Assembly (NCBI GenBank): GCA_030737835.1
Contig: JAUJYN010000028.1
Coordinates: 310,001-374,000, forward strand
Reading direction: 5' to 3'
Origin: Acorus gramineus
Lineage: Eukaryota > Streptophyta > Magnoliopsida > Acorales > Acoraceae
Length of the DNA stretch: 64,000 nucleotides
Positions 34,380-47,976 of the stretch are shown piece after piece. The position numbers and the translations under genes were made by a program. Below the pieces are notes generated by a model. That model worked only from the letters and a program-made list of their open reading frames with translations. It was not told the DNA's origin and made no database searches. Position 1 is the first letter of the stretch. Every line of letters begins with the position of its first letter.

Positions 34380-36986
34380 TCAATTTGGCTTTTCTCCCGT
34401 GGCGCGTCTTGAAGGAGCTCGTCGGATCAGGGGAATAGAATCTTCCTCAGCATCATCTTCATCTTCGACCCTAGTAGCCAATGTCACCAAATCTTCATTC
34501 ATTTGAACCACGGTTTCGGTTGCACCCGCCGCAGAAGGAAGCGCCTCCGACTTCATGACATTCCCGCAAGGCTCACTCTTCAGTCCTGCGATGTTGCCAA
34601 CTACCAACTTCATAACAACGGAGTTATCTGGATGGCCAGGGGAAGGAAACTCGTCGACATCGATAATATTGGACACGGTACAGCCAAGGAAACTGGTTAC
34701 CTGACTATGCAAGTCCATCGGTTCAGAAGAAGATGGTGGATTTAGCCGATCCCTCTGATCCTCCAATTTGAGGAGCTGAGGCCCGAGCACCTGGGGGACC
34801 TGTTCTGGACCCGGTTCAGGCGCTCCATCGCGACAGTCGTAGAAGCCCTTGCGGTAACCTCTGTCATAGGCCACCGAAATGGCCTCTTCCAACTTCTTTT
34901 CAATCGGGCCCAGTCGGTTCTGTACCTTTTCAAAGACTTTGATCTCAAAATCCAACGCTCTCTCTCTCTCTCTTTTGCTATTCGGCCTCAGATGCGATGC
35001 GAGACCGATCAACTCTTTCCTTCTCTAATGCCAGGGAAATTTCAAGAAGGTCCTTCATGAACTTTTCAACCACCCGGGAGTGCTCCTCTTGGGAGGTATT
35101 CAATGCAATCTCGGCTTTCTATCGAGCTGCCTGCTCCACCTCGCGAGCACGGTGTGCCCGAGCAACGGCACTAATAACTTGGTCAAATTTTTGACCCACC
35201 GTTTTCGAATAGACGCCAAGCTATTTCAGGATAAGAAGACCATAAGAATGGAGGATAACAGGGCAAAATGCAATTATCCGTGGCCCGATTCACATCAAAA
35301 TAAAAGTTACTTGGTAGGCCATGTTCTACAGGACAGAACCCGTCTCGAAAACTGACATGTCACTGCCATAGCCTTGTCCTTCTCTAGGACCACGGACCGG
35401 ATCAAACCAACCGCCACTTCACGGTCCTTCAGATTGGAATCGGAAACATGGATCAAGTGGGACAGGGCCCGAGGAGTAGGAACGAACGGCCGGGCCTCCG
35501 GTTCTTGAAGGGTAACCGGTGGGGAAGATAACATGGTGGCCGAGACGACCCCTTTCCCCTTGCCCAAGGAGACATCGGAAAGACGGCGGCAGCAGCTGAG
35601 GAGACGAAGAAGAATGTCCAGCTATGGCCGGCCTGCTTCTTTTGGAAGGGGTGCTCGAGGAAGGTTTCATCGGTGAACGTCGCCTTTTCTCAGGATCGGG
35701 GAGTTGGCCAATTCTTCCAGACCGAGCGTCCACCTCAGCCTCGAGCACAGCAAGTCGAGCCATCTTCTCCTTCTCACTAGAAGGAGTGGTGCTCTTCTCC
35801 ACCGATCCAGTGACCCGCGTTTCCACAGACTTTGGATCAGTAAAAGGCACCGCAACCCTTCCTTCCTTCTGGCTGGGAATTGTGGAAACCTCCTAGCAGA
35901 ATGGAGGCCCAGTTTCTCTCCGGACTTGAGGTCGGCCAAGGGCGCCAAGGGTCTGGTCACCCCCTCCTTCTCGACAGATGTGGGGGCTGTTCTTCCCAAG
36001 GAGCTCGAGTGGGATTTCCCCCCAGGCTTGGGGCTGCCCTTAGAACCCCTCCAGAGCCGCAAACCATGTCAGGCTCCACTAGACGAGCTCTCCGTCGCCA
36101 TAGGATCGCCAAAGCCTAATTGAAAGATGGGCTCCAAGTCTTCCTCGGAGTGTCCTTCGCCCTCGGGAAGTCGGCCGGCGTAAGTCACAGATGGACGCGA
36201 TTTGACAATAGGGGAAGAAGGAGCAGCAACAATGTCGCGAAAACGAGGACCAAGGCGATGGCAGCTGCTTGGGTTAGGATTATCCCAACCAAGTATCCGG
36301 AAGAAGGCCCGATCGCTCCCTTTGAAATCAAGCTTTGATGTGCTCTAGTCTCACCGAATCCTTGGACAAACGTGAATTTGCAACAGAAGCTAAACCAGAA
36401 CTGAAAATAAGTTCAGTAAAAAAAATGCAAAGTTATTTGTGAACAGACCAAATAACACAGCTCGACCTAGCGAGCCTATCAAGCTGATCCGGGGGACTCT
36501 CCATATATCTTCGGGAGCGCCACCGAACTCCCAGTTGCCGGGCAGAATAATCAGCTTACTCTCGGACCAACCCTTATCGGAGTCCGGCAGGTCATCTATC
36601 AATTTCTCCTTGGAATTCCTAGCTCTGAAGTGATAGCCTTTACTGGACTTCCTAAGCTCATAAGTATACATAATTTTGGGGATGCCTAAATCTAAATTAA
36701 GATTCCAATTTAGCGCCACATAACACATCAAAACCCTGAAAAAGTTGGGATTGCATTGTGTTGGGTGGAGATCGAAAGTTGACAAGAACTTCCTCACGAG
36801 TGGAGGGAATGGCATTGTTAGGGCACCCCTAGCTATGTGGGAAGGATACACGTACATACACGAGTGGTTCATGCTATCTAGAGGAATAGGAAACGAGTCA
36901 AAATCTGACCATGCCATGCCTACTGACTCAGGGATCTCAAACATACTCCTAAGGCCATATAGGGATTTAGCGATTGATGTTCTCAT
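34380..36986 (-). pseudogene. Antisense ORF A of the Tat element (broken)
   Basis: Read on the minus strand, pieces appear in a consistent order. 36986-36390 (198 codons) has MPFPPLVRKFLSTFDLHPTQ and FRVLMCYVALNWNLN, resembling the plant putative gypsy-type transposon domain (Transposase_28-like). 35850-35419 and 35567-35307 form a serine/basic middle. 35012-34380 (210 codons) begins with a charged, probably coiled-coil part, with EEAISVAYDRGYRKGFYDC. Frameshifts separate them. Antisense extra ORFs between pol and the 3' LTR are known in Tat elements, and their role is unsettled. The pieces are assigned to one ancestral ORF by order and strand; the family match is from memory. Confidence 0.55.
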
Positions 36987-37798
36987 AATGAAAAGACAGA
37001 TGAAGAAGAAAGACGGGACAAAGGATCCTTCCTACAAATGAAGAATAGACTCAGTAGGAGAGAGAAAGGACGATACCTCGATTCGAAGATGAAGGGCTCG
37101 GTTACCTCTTCATCCGGATGATGGATCCCTATTTAAAAGACGTCAGCCACGCAGAAGGAATGGCGCATCCTTTCGGCTACCTGAGATACAACGGTTGGCG
37201 CCTCGGGAAGGAGAAACAACAACCCTAATTATGAGATCGATTTCAAAATGCCATAAATATCCCGCTCAAGCGCCACATGTAAGAAAGCCCACAAGCCTCT
37301 AACACCAGAAGATACGCAGAATCATGAGGACCAGACCCTGCATGACCACGTTCAGGCTGATGAGCTGGAGAATCGAACGACTGCGATTATCACTAACCTG
37401 TCAACCCAACATTGAAAAGCGTGACCTATAGAAGTCGGCCCAAAATAAAAATAAAGTCGACAATGCCTGACCAGGAGGGGGCGAACTCACTTTAAGCCCG
37501 ACTTGACAACTCTGATCTATCCGAAAAATAACCTGCAGGGTTAAGATACACAAGAAAGAAGAGTGCAGGGACGTGGCACAAAGATGCAAGCCAAATCTAT
37601 GGTAAAAATACAATTATATACGATAAGCATAAGCATTCGACATAGGAGAAAGTTTGAAGTTCAAAGTCACAGCAAAAGGACAAACTATACGCGGGACGCA
37701 GCTTGAAAAACTTTTACAATGATAAAAATGAAAATGAGAATGAAGTATTTGTTGGAATGGGAACGGAGAGGCGCAAGGAGGCACGTAGTGGCACCCTC
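36987..37798. other. Tat 3' region, no gene seen
   Basis: Moderate GC, short unsupported ORFs on both strands. It could be the upstream region of antisense ORF A. Confidence 0.5.
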
Positions 37799-38644
37799 TC
37801 ACTGTCGAGGGCGAGAAGTAGACGGATCAGACCGAGCAGAGGCACTCGGAGCATCCTCCGCAAAGCGGCCATAACGCCTTTCATAGAGAGAGAGATCGTA
37901 CACATCTTTCAGATGGACCGAGGAGGGAAAGGCTTCACCACCTCGAGCAGCCATGTAACCGGCATGAAAACCGGCAGAGAAGTCGCTGAATCGCTCCTTC
38001 TCCTCCTCTTCGATAAGGCACCTCAACCTATCGAGCTCTCTCCCGGCGGCAGTGATGTGTCCCAAGGCTGTGAGGCTGGCCTTGTGAGGAAGAGCAGAGG
38101 GCACTGCGAATTAAGTGTTAGTCAGAGGACAATCACCAGCCGCAGACCGAGGGGGGCTGGGACTGAGGACATGATCGGGCACCCTCGCTGGAGAAGGAGG
38201 AACTGGGGCCGCCACACTTGGCTCTATAGCGGCCTCCGAAAAGCCCCGGGAATGCCCAGCATGATCTTCTGTTTGGGGAGACTCACCCCCGCGAGCTCCT
38301 CCCTCTCCCCCAGCTTGCTCTCCACGGGCCGTAGATGGGGGAGCTTGATGACTCATGAAAGAGGGGGGAGCTGGATGATTCAGGGGACGATCATCCCCGA
38401 GAAAAATGTCCTCCTCCTCTTCTTCCTTCTCTTCAATTTGGATTGGGCGGTTGTAAGGCACAGCAGACCTAACCACCACCTTATGGCGACGACCCGACCT
38501 CCTCAATGTGCCCCCACCACCGAGCGTGGAGCCGGACGTCTCGCCCTGAGGGAAGGAAGATGCGCTTGGACGGACACCCCTGCTTGAAGATGGCAGATGG
38601 GTCGGAGCAGGTGCAACGCCAGGGTTGACAAGGGTGGCACCCAA
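37799..38644 (-). pseudogene. Antisense ORF B of the Tat element (one nonsense codon)
   Basis: The 177-codon frame 38644-38111 and the 101-codon frame 38104-37799 are in the same phase, separated only by a TAA, so about 280 codons were once open. The first part is proline/serine-rich with an acidic run (IEEKEEEEEDIFLGD). The second has a charged segment ending AGFHAGYMAARGGEAFP, recalling the AYDRGYRKG part of ORF A. No domain with a known activity is recognised. A plus-strand ORF at 37703-38587 overlaps it but lacks domain features. Confidence 0.4.
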
Positions 38645-38742
38645 TAAAGATTTTCAGCTCCTCTCCCAGAAACTTAAGGCACGATCGATATCTCCTGTGC
38701 GGAGACTCTCTTGAGGGGGAGACGATTAAGAGATGAGTCACC

Positions 38743-38761
38743 TACAAAAGAAGGGGGCATT
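38743..38761 (+). other. Polypurine tract of the Tat element
   Basis: ACAAAAGAAGGGGGCATT lies directly before the right LTR terminus TGTAAGTG. It is the expected plus-strand primer and fixes the plus orientation. Confidence 0.75.
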
Positions 38762-39527
38762 TGTAAGTGACCGGATTAATCAATGTCAAATAAGCACAAA
38801 GGCTGGACTAGGAGTGGCCCCTGTTGGTAAAAATATGGGCCAGAGGAAGGAGAGCCATAGGCCCAAAATTTCACTAACGGCTTGGATAAGCCTGCCTTCT
38901 TTCAAAGGTCGGGCAGACGATTAAGCCCGATCTTAGTAAGGCGGCCATACGCTGTTAGTCTCAGGACGGAAGTCAAACATTGCTCGACCTTAAGATTAAG
39001 TTGGCCGTAGGGCCCTCCCCTGTAGAAGAACGGTTAGTGAAGGGAATATTCCCTGACAGGGTGTTAGAAGAATGGTTATAATATGATGATGATCCTTAGG
39101 AGTCACATGTCCACGGATCCTAAGGCCACGTGGAGATTCCATATCATGATATGATCACCCCGCAAGGCCAAGCTCGGCATGCCCTTGTGGAGTATAAAAG
39201 GGGAGACTTCTCCTCCTCCTCGAGGTATGCAAACACTGACTCTCTCTCCTACCAAGACTAAAGAATTCTAAGTTCTTCTTCCCCTCCAGAGGAAGAGATT
39301 ACTGACTTGAGCGTCGGAGGGACGTTAGCTGACACCACACTGGTGTGAGTTTCAGGTACCCAAAATCGAAGAGAAAGGAAGGAAGAGGCAGGCGACCACG
39401 AAGGCTGCAGGCGGTGGTGAACTGACGCGAAGAGAAGGACGAGCCTACACCATCTTGGGTCTACATCCAAAGCCCGGATCAGCGTAGATCCGACCCAAGA
39501 GGGGAGAGCCAGATTTCATCCCCCACA
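38762..39527 (+). repeat. 3' LTR of the Tat element (766 bp)
   Basis: It runs TGTAAGTGACC...CCCCCACA and is followed by TATAT (39528-39532). Its TATA box is at 39193-39199. Scattered differences from the left LTR, plus indels including the 75 bp duplication, indicate an old insertion or separate allelic histories. Confidence 0.85.
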
Positions 39528-39877
39528 TATATAATAGTAAGGGTATTTTAGACATTTAAATCAAATTCTTTATCATTTTCCACATATGAACTAAACACTT
39601 GAAAATGATTCTTCGGAGAAATCCACTAGTGAACCAAACAAGCTGATGAAATCAGGATTCCTGGTAAAATAATTTCTGGTAAATTGATTCCTGGTAAAGT
39701 AATTCCACAAAAAATGACACGAACCAAACGGGGCCTAACTGATTTTCTAAATCCCAAAAATATATATTTAATTATGGGCCATCAATGATTAAAAATTCCA
39801 AATTCTAACAAACATATATTTTAGATTTGAAGCTATCAGTAATTGATTTTCAAATCCCAGCAACATATGTTAAATTT
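39528..39877. repeat. MITE right end and host flank (second copy)
   Basis: 39533-39735 is the right part of the Tourist-like MITE ending CCAAACGGGGCC, followed by TAA (39736-39738). It continues as host DNA to 39877. The block is also present at 13515-13865. This copy continues into the presumed true downstream flank. Confidence 0.75.
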
Positions 39878-41223
<1,346 letters not shown>

Positions 41224-41589
41224 TGAAACCCCCTTAGCCTATCATTTCTTCGTTGATTTTATGATGTGTGGGTTCTTGATATCTACAGTGGATCTGTGTT
41301 TTTTTTTGTTGTTTTTGGTGTGGTTTAAGTAGGGTTTATGCTGTTGCATTGTTCGTCTTGTATGAAACGGAAGGTTATGTGTCGGAAGATGTGAATTTGC
41401 TCAATTTTGTTAACCGGGTCATTGAGATTTTGGGTGATCTATTTAAAAAGATAGGGTTTTTTTTATGGGAATTTCTCTTTTTATTGGTGCATGTGCAAAT
41501 TTTCTTGATAAGTATTTATTTCCACATATGCATGAACAAGCTGTTTGATGGTATGCATTTGAATGATGTGGATCCCCAGTGATTTTGGG

Positions 41590-42015
41590 GATAGGGCAAG
41601 TAAATGAACCAAGCTGCTCGGGCTTGGCTCGGGCTCGGCTTAGTTTGAGCTCGTTTGGGCTCGTTCAATTAGACAAATGAACGAGCTTGAACAATTTCTA
41701 AAGCTCGGTTAGGCTCGGGACCTGGATCGAGCTTCATTTTGTGTTCAAACTCGACTCGTTTATGTTATAAAAAACTTAGTTGAAGCTTAATTCAACTCCT
41801 TTGTAAAATCAGAATATTAAATCTACACAAAGTTATGCTCGTTTAGGCTCATGAACTTGGCTCATTTAGGCTAAAATTTTGTTTTTAACCCCTAAAAACC
41901 TTAAATTGAAGAAGAATGCTAGGCTCGTGAGCTCGACTCGGCTCGACTCGTTTATAAACGAGCCGAGCTGTAGCATGTCAAAGCTCGGCTCGTTCGACTC
42001 GTTTATCCCTATTTG
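41590..42015. mobile_element. MITE-like GCTCG-rich repeat
   Basis: A 0.4 kb segment dense in GGCTCG and CTCGTTTA motifs, with internal mirror symmetry (CTCGTTTATAAACGAG at about 41948). The left border ATAGGGCAAGTAAATGAAC resembles the inverted right border ATAGGGATAAACGAGTCGAAC. Such GCTCG-rich repeats are widespread in angiosperm introns. No target duplication was settled. Confidence 0.45.
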
Positions 42016-44089
42016 GGGATGAATAAATGAGTTAGGGATGGTGATGTTTAGTTTGCATTATTGAATAATAGCTAATGTGTTAATTGTGCTTGTAGAGATG
42101 GTAGGAGTATAAACTGGACCTTATTTGGCATTTGATGTGAGGGGTCTGGAAGGAGTGTTTAGCTTCAACAAGGAAATCAAGCAATACTTTATCTCAATTA
42201 ACTAGTATAGTCAATATGTAAAGAAGGCTTATTTGGGAAATCAATGCATCACTCAAAAATCAAAATCATTTTAAATTTGAAATGAATGCACTTTCAAAAT
42301 TAGTGCATGCATATGATATGACCCTCAGTTGGCTTATATCCCGAAATCGTGCAACAGAAAATTTGCATGAAATTCTCAAAACATGTGTGGTACTGTGGTA
42401 TTAATAATTCTTATGAGCTATGTATGCAATCTACCACAAGAGATGTTAGCAATCAATATGGACTGCCACGGGATGCACTACCCATAAATCCAAGCGCTGA
42501 TTCCATGAAATTATTAACTTTTCTAGGAATAACAATTGATTTATGGTTGTTATATTATTCCATTCTAGGCATCCATATGAAACACTCATACTATGAATTT
42601 AGTGAAAAATCACATGATTAATAGAATGTTTTGGGTCATGATACAATTCTTACACTGACCTTCCCACAGTAAGGTTGTACCAATGCCTCAAGGAATCTAT
42701 CCATCATAAGCTTCTTGCTGGAGGCATCGATCTAGTCTCGGGGGCTCACCAAGCTATGAGAAACATACGTATCTGCCTACTGCAAAAGAAGGAGACCTAC
42801 TCCATGTTTAGCTTACAACAGATGGAGGGAGAGAAGTTGTGAGACTTCCGGAGTCCATTAAGCTCAGAGATGACTGCTATGGCCTTCAGAGCTAGATTAT
42901 TTAATCCCCTAAAGTTCTACCAATCATTGGCATGAAAACCCTTTAAAGTTGAGATTAATTAGTTTGGGGGTTAGTGGTTGTTATTAAACTTTAGGTAAAA
43001 AACTGAACAGGATTGATGCCAAAAAGAACATTGAGTGTGAGAAATAATTTGAAATGTGGAGATGTATAATGAAAACATCTCTCTAGAAAAGTAACTTTGT
43101 TTAGTCCATATGAAGCAGATACAAAGACTGCCATTCATAAATCATAAAGGTATATAAAAGTAAAAGATGAAAATATTCTAATCCTTTTGCCTACTTCCAT
43201 TGCCTCTACAACAACACAATTATTGGAATGAGATGACGAAAGAGCAATACTTTATCATCTATACAACCATTCTGCAAAAATAACAATGAAGAAAAGTGGG
43301 AGGGAGGGAGCACAATACATTTGGTGTTTTCCATGGACTTCGACACACATCTATATTTTGGGGAATTATAGTGAATTTGTTTCTCAAACCAATTCATGAG
43401 TAGCAAACACCAGAAAACATTGGTAATTATGTGAAGTAGCACAATGTTGCCATCTGAAACTTATGTTCATCAATGAAGCAAACTGGCTAGGAGCCTAGGA
43501 GTAAATTGACTTCAATAAAGCCTCGTTCAGAACTAATATGCAATTACTGGTTTAATTCAAAGTATAGGTCTTGACATGGACGTGGACCAACTGTTTGTGT
43601 ACTTTGATTCCTTGTATGTTTGATTTTATATTGATCTCATCATTACTTGTTGATCTAAGAGGAATCTGAATATGAAGATCCCAAAATTGGATTAAATTTT
43701 AATTTGGACATAAAGGCATAAATAGATCCGTTCACTGCCCTCGAGGTTTTTGCATCATTACAAAAGTGTTTTAACAGCATGGTGTATATATTGGAGACCT
43801 GGTGTAAAGAAATTGCCTATGTAGTCTTCGTGCGGTGTCATCCAATTCAGATATTTTTCTTTCTGACCTTTTTGCATGTTCATTTTCCCTCATGGTAAGC
43901 TTTGTGGGAGGGTTAGATTTTACGAATGCAATGAATAGGAAATTTCCATGTGTTTAATCCTGCGAATCGATAAAGAGAACTGTGTTCATGAAAAAACTTT
44001 ATTCATGTGATTTTATACCAATTTTCAAAAAATAAGGTTTCATGGTGGATTTTTCTTTTCCAAGTGATAAGATGCTATTGACGTGTTTT

Positions 44090-46100
44090 TTTAGGGCGAT
44101 GTAATTCAATATATTTGGGAGATAAGTTATCCCCTTGTTTTTCCTTTGGAGGTAAGGTTTTTGAAGGAAGATCTCTTTTAGATGGTTTTGATATTACACA
44201 TGAGGTAATCTCAGGTTCTCTGAAGATGACCTTTTTCTACCAATTAATTTTGGAAAGGCTTATGACTTGTTGAATTGGTCTTTCCTTTTGTATCATGCTT
44301 CAATGGCTATCCCGCAGGATGTGTACAGTGGTTGAAGAATCACTTCTGGAAGGTTGTTCTTGTGAATGCTAATCCAATTGGTTTTCTCAGAGAAGGAATT
44401 GGTTTGAGACCGGGTGACCCACCTTCTCCCCTCCTATTTGTTCTTGCTGTATATATTTAAACAGAATGTATATCAGAGCAAGAGCTGGTATCCTCTGGCT
44501 GCATGATTTGAGATCATAGTCCCTGTCTGTTTTGTAGTAAGTTGACAATATTCTGTTGACTTGTGATGGCAGTAGCAGTAACATTTAAGGTTTTGAAGTG
44601 ATACTAGGGTGTGTGGTAATGGCTTCTTGGCTGAAGGTAACTTTCTATAATTATAGTAGCCTGGTTAAAAATTTCTGTTGGGGAAATAGGCGCTTGTGTT
44701 GATATTCTTCTCTGTAGAATGGATAGTTTTTCTCTGAAATACCTAGGTCTGTCGTGGTAGCGTCAGAAATCAAGATTAGAGGCCCTAATTGATAGACTCA
44801 GAATATAATAGCTGACTCAAAAGACACGTTTTAAGCTTGGGTGGGTGGATTGTGCTGTTTAAAGCCATGCTAAGTAGTCACCTATTGACGTCATCTCCCT
44901 GTTCAGCATCCCAAAGGGGATCCTTGACAAAATCAATGTGTGCAGGAGGTGGTTTATGTGATGTGGCGGTAAGAAAGGTAGGAAAGGGGTGCATCCAGTT
45001 ATTTGGGATCCCATCAGCTCCAGGAAGGAGTATGGGATAGTGGGGGTCAATCTTTCTGTCATGACCCTCATGGACAAGTGGCTGTGGATAACAAACCTGG
45101 GTAAAGTGGACAAAGCCTAGTACTATGCCCAATTTGGCAGATTTTCTTTTACCCCTCCTGTGGCTTAGAACTATACAAATTATGGAGGAACATACGAAAT
45201 ATGTTACATGCAGTATATGAGGAACTGTGCTTTGTGTTTGGCACTGGTGAAGCAATTCATTTGTGAGCTGATGGTTAAATCAGAGGAAGCAACATTTTTA
45301 CTCGTTAATTTGTTGAGAGTTACTTCTTCAACTGAAAGACACTCAATAATTCATATCAAGGGGTGGATAATCAAGTCATTTGGATTCAGAAACTGAATTT
45401 CAGGAGGCTTGTTTGTTATTATGCTTTATCAGGTGAACATTAATTTGAGTGATGACTTTTGGAATAGTGTAGAGTTGGGGTTTTCAGTCAATCACTTCTA
45501 CAAATTACTTGCTACTAACATTCAGCAGGTCTCCCAGTGGCTAGATGGAGCTGATGCTCTAGTCCTCAAAGTTTCTTGGAGACCCCACTGAAGATTCAGG
45601 CCATTTCTTGGACCCTCTGTTTGAATCAAATTACCTCAAAAGTTAAGAGCAGTATGGGCCCTGATGATGATCTGTCAGTTATCCTGTGTGGTGAAGATGA
45701 GACAGCTGAATACTTGTACATTAAATACCTGTTTCTGTCAAGGCTTTGGGCAAAACTTGAAGCTGGGGTAAATTGGTGATCCTGAATTTCATCAACTTTG
45801 TTCTGCGGATTTCACAATCAATCAAAGAAATATGATAGGTGGAAGGCAAGTTCTTTGGCTGACTAGAAGTGAGAAATTGTTTGGAAGGAAAGAAGTGTAC
45901 TTGGAGCATTCCTGAGTGTGATGTGCATGTTAAAGGACTGATGTCTTAACATTCTTAAAGCAGAGAGATGCTGCTTTTCTGAGGGGATTTTCGTTGTAGA
46001 ATGAGGGTCATATATGAGCTGGAGGCTTCTGTTTATGTCCCCCTTTTTGGCCTCCTTTTTTATTTGTAGCTCCCTCTGTTTCTAGTTTTTAATAAATTGT
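44090..46100 (+). mobile_element. L1-type LINE relic, 5' truncated
   Basis: Translations in shifting plus-strand frames match ORF2 in order. GRSLLDGFDITHEVI and FGKAYDLLNWSFLLYHA lie at 44170-44310, GLRPGDPPSPLLFVLAVYI at 44403-44460 (the GLRQGDPLSPLLF block) and KYLGLSW near 44735. WNSVELGFSVNHFYKLLA (about 45460) is like the C-terminal region. The end near 46090 (TTTTTAATAAATTG) looks like a LINE 3' end. The catalytic YADD region is not found. Many stops and frameshifts mark an ancient dead copy, in the same orientation as the host gene. Confidence 0.75.
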
Positions 46101-46698
46101 TAACACTATCATATCTCAAATCAATAAATAAGTACTGGTAATCAGCTCCCACCTTCCTTAAAAAGTAAGAAGAGATGGTTAGCAAAAAGCAGATTCTATG
46201 TCATTTGTATGGTCATGTACTTTATGCTTTTGCGAACCTAGCTTTGGGAAAGTCGGCTAACACCCGTTCTCCATAAAGGATGATCAAGGATCAAATCTTG
46301 GGGCACCAATCTTCAAAAATGTACTTTATGCTTTTGGGTTGAACCTATTAGGATCATTCCAGATTGCCGAACGTGAATCTTTACCTACTCAATTGTCTGA
46401 GATTTAATGGGTCCAAATTGTAAGAGAGCAAAAAGCAGATATGTCTGTCATTTGTATAGTCATAAATTTGAAAATAGAAATTAGCAGAGAAGCTAAAAAC
46501 CAGGTTGTCATGTTAAATTCAAGGCATATGATAGTATATATAGGAACTTTGAAAAAAAGGAGAAAACGATATTTATAAGCGTGCAAGGGAAAGAAAGAAT
46601 AGAGATTTAGGTAATATTAAGTGCATTAATGGTGAAGACAAAAAATGTTAATGATGGAACAGAAAGCTCACATAAAAATGTTTTATGATGGAATAGAA

Positions 46699-46868
46699 AG
46701 ATCATAATAGGCTTACATCAGTGATCGTCATTGAGTTCATACCTTTTTGGATTAGAGGTCATAATAGGTTTACATCAGTGTTCGTCATTGAGTTCATACC
46801 ATTTTGGATTAGAGATCATAGTAGGTTTACATCAGTGATCATCATTGAGTTCATACCATTTTGGATTT
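46699..46868. repeat. Tandem repeat, about 57 bp x 3
   Basis: GATCATAATAGGCTTACATC and TTCATACC(A/T)TTTTGGATT recur three times with a few substitutions. No coding significance is seen. Confidence 0.85.
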
Positions 46869-47775
46869 GCTATAAATAAAGTTACTAAGCATGCTTAGGA
46901 GGGTGTAAGATGGTTATACGGCCAGCAATGCTTTATATGTCAGAGTTTTGGGCATTTAAAACATTCTATTTAGAAAAATGAGTATAGGTGAAATGCATGA
47001 ATGGCTAAACAAAAAAGGATAGAATAAGAAATTAGTATAGTCAGTAAAATTTAAATGTTGCTCAATAGAGGATAATATGAATGAGAAATTGTTTGAGATA
47101 GTTTGGACAAATACGATATAGACAAATGGATGCACTGGTTAGGAGGAGCGATGTGGTTGTCCTTGAGGGGGCTTCAAGGATAATGGATGACAAGAATAAA
47201 GGACACAACTTTTGTACATGTTTTTGGAGGACTTGACCCTTAGTAGAGTTCAATGATGAAAACTGAATCATGTAGACAAATTTCGTATAAAGGATTGGTT
47301 GTTATTGTTCGATTTTCATTATTTTTAGTCCTATGCCTTAGTTTAAGCATACTACATAACACAAACGCTATCAACATAATCTGATCTGATAGGGCTGAAT
47401 CATCCACAGAATAAGCTGACTTTTTTGGTTGTAGTTTCTCTGTTATATTCTGTGACTTGTCATTATTGAGTTTGTCTGGTTCATAATGGCATGGCTTGGA
47501 TACTCAATTCATACGTTTCAAGCAAGTTGCTAACCCATTCTGCTTAAATTGACATGAATAAAACCATCTTCTTGATATGTTTTAGATGAGGTCAGATAGT
47601 GCATCTAATTGGTACAGCTTTACATATTAGGGGTAATGGTAAGGATCTAATCCCTTCGTTGTTTATTTTGTTATACCATACTGTATTGTGCTTAGCCAAC
47701 ACACCCATGTTTCCACATCCATTTGCTTGTCTGTTGAAGGGGAGTGAATACAGTACTGTTTAAATCATTTGATAA

Positions 47776-47976
47776 CCGTTTGGAAACACGTATGAAAAAT
47801 AAGATTTTGAATAAAGTGGCTTAAATAGACTTGATTCTTAAAAATCAGTCTTTTTGCACTAAAAGCTGAAAGTAACTTTTTATTTAACTCAGCTTTTTAA
47901 AATGCGTTTGACAACACTTTTTAGCTTTCTGCTTAATTAAAAGCGGAATCGCATTAATTAAGTATTTCCAAACGGG
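47776..47976. mobile_element. MITE, about 200 bp
   Basis: The left terminus CCGTTTGGAAA and right terminus TTTCCAAACGG are perfect inverted repeats of 11 bp around AT-rich DNA with no ORF. The superfamily is not determined, since the target duplication is unclear. Confidence 0.6.

Larger units (their letters stand above)
13866..39527 (+). mobile_element. Tat-lineage Ty3/gypsy retrotransposon, defective, with nested insertions
   Basis: Plus-strand order: gag, protease, reverse transcriptase, RNase H, a second (archaeal-type) RNase H, integrase, a 96 bp tandem array, antisense ORFs, polypurine tract, LTR. The second RNase H and the long 3' region with antisense ORFs and tandem repeats are hallmarks of the Tat (Ogre/Retand-related) lineage. 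A Tekay-family LTR carrying a further Tekay element is inserted in gag (15225-27755). A 1,286 bp insert splits RNase H (29735-31020). At least seven nonsense codons and several frameshifts lie in pol. The 5' leader and primer site are missing. The element cannot be autonomous. Confidence 0.9.

Noticed and set aside
37703-38587. 294-codon plus-strand ORF
   Set aside because: No recognisable domain. It lies opposite antisense ORF B and has a serine/arginine-rich composition typical of a shadow frame.
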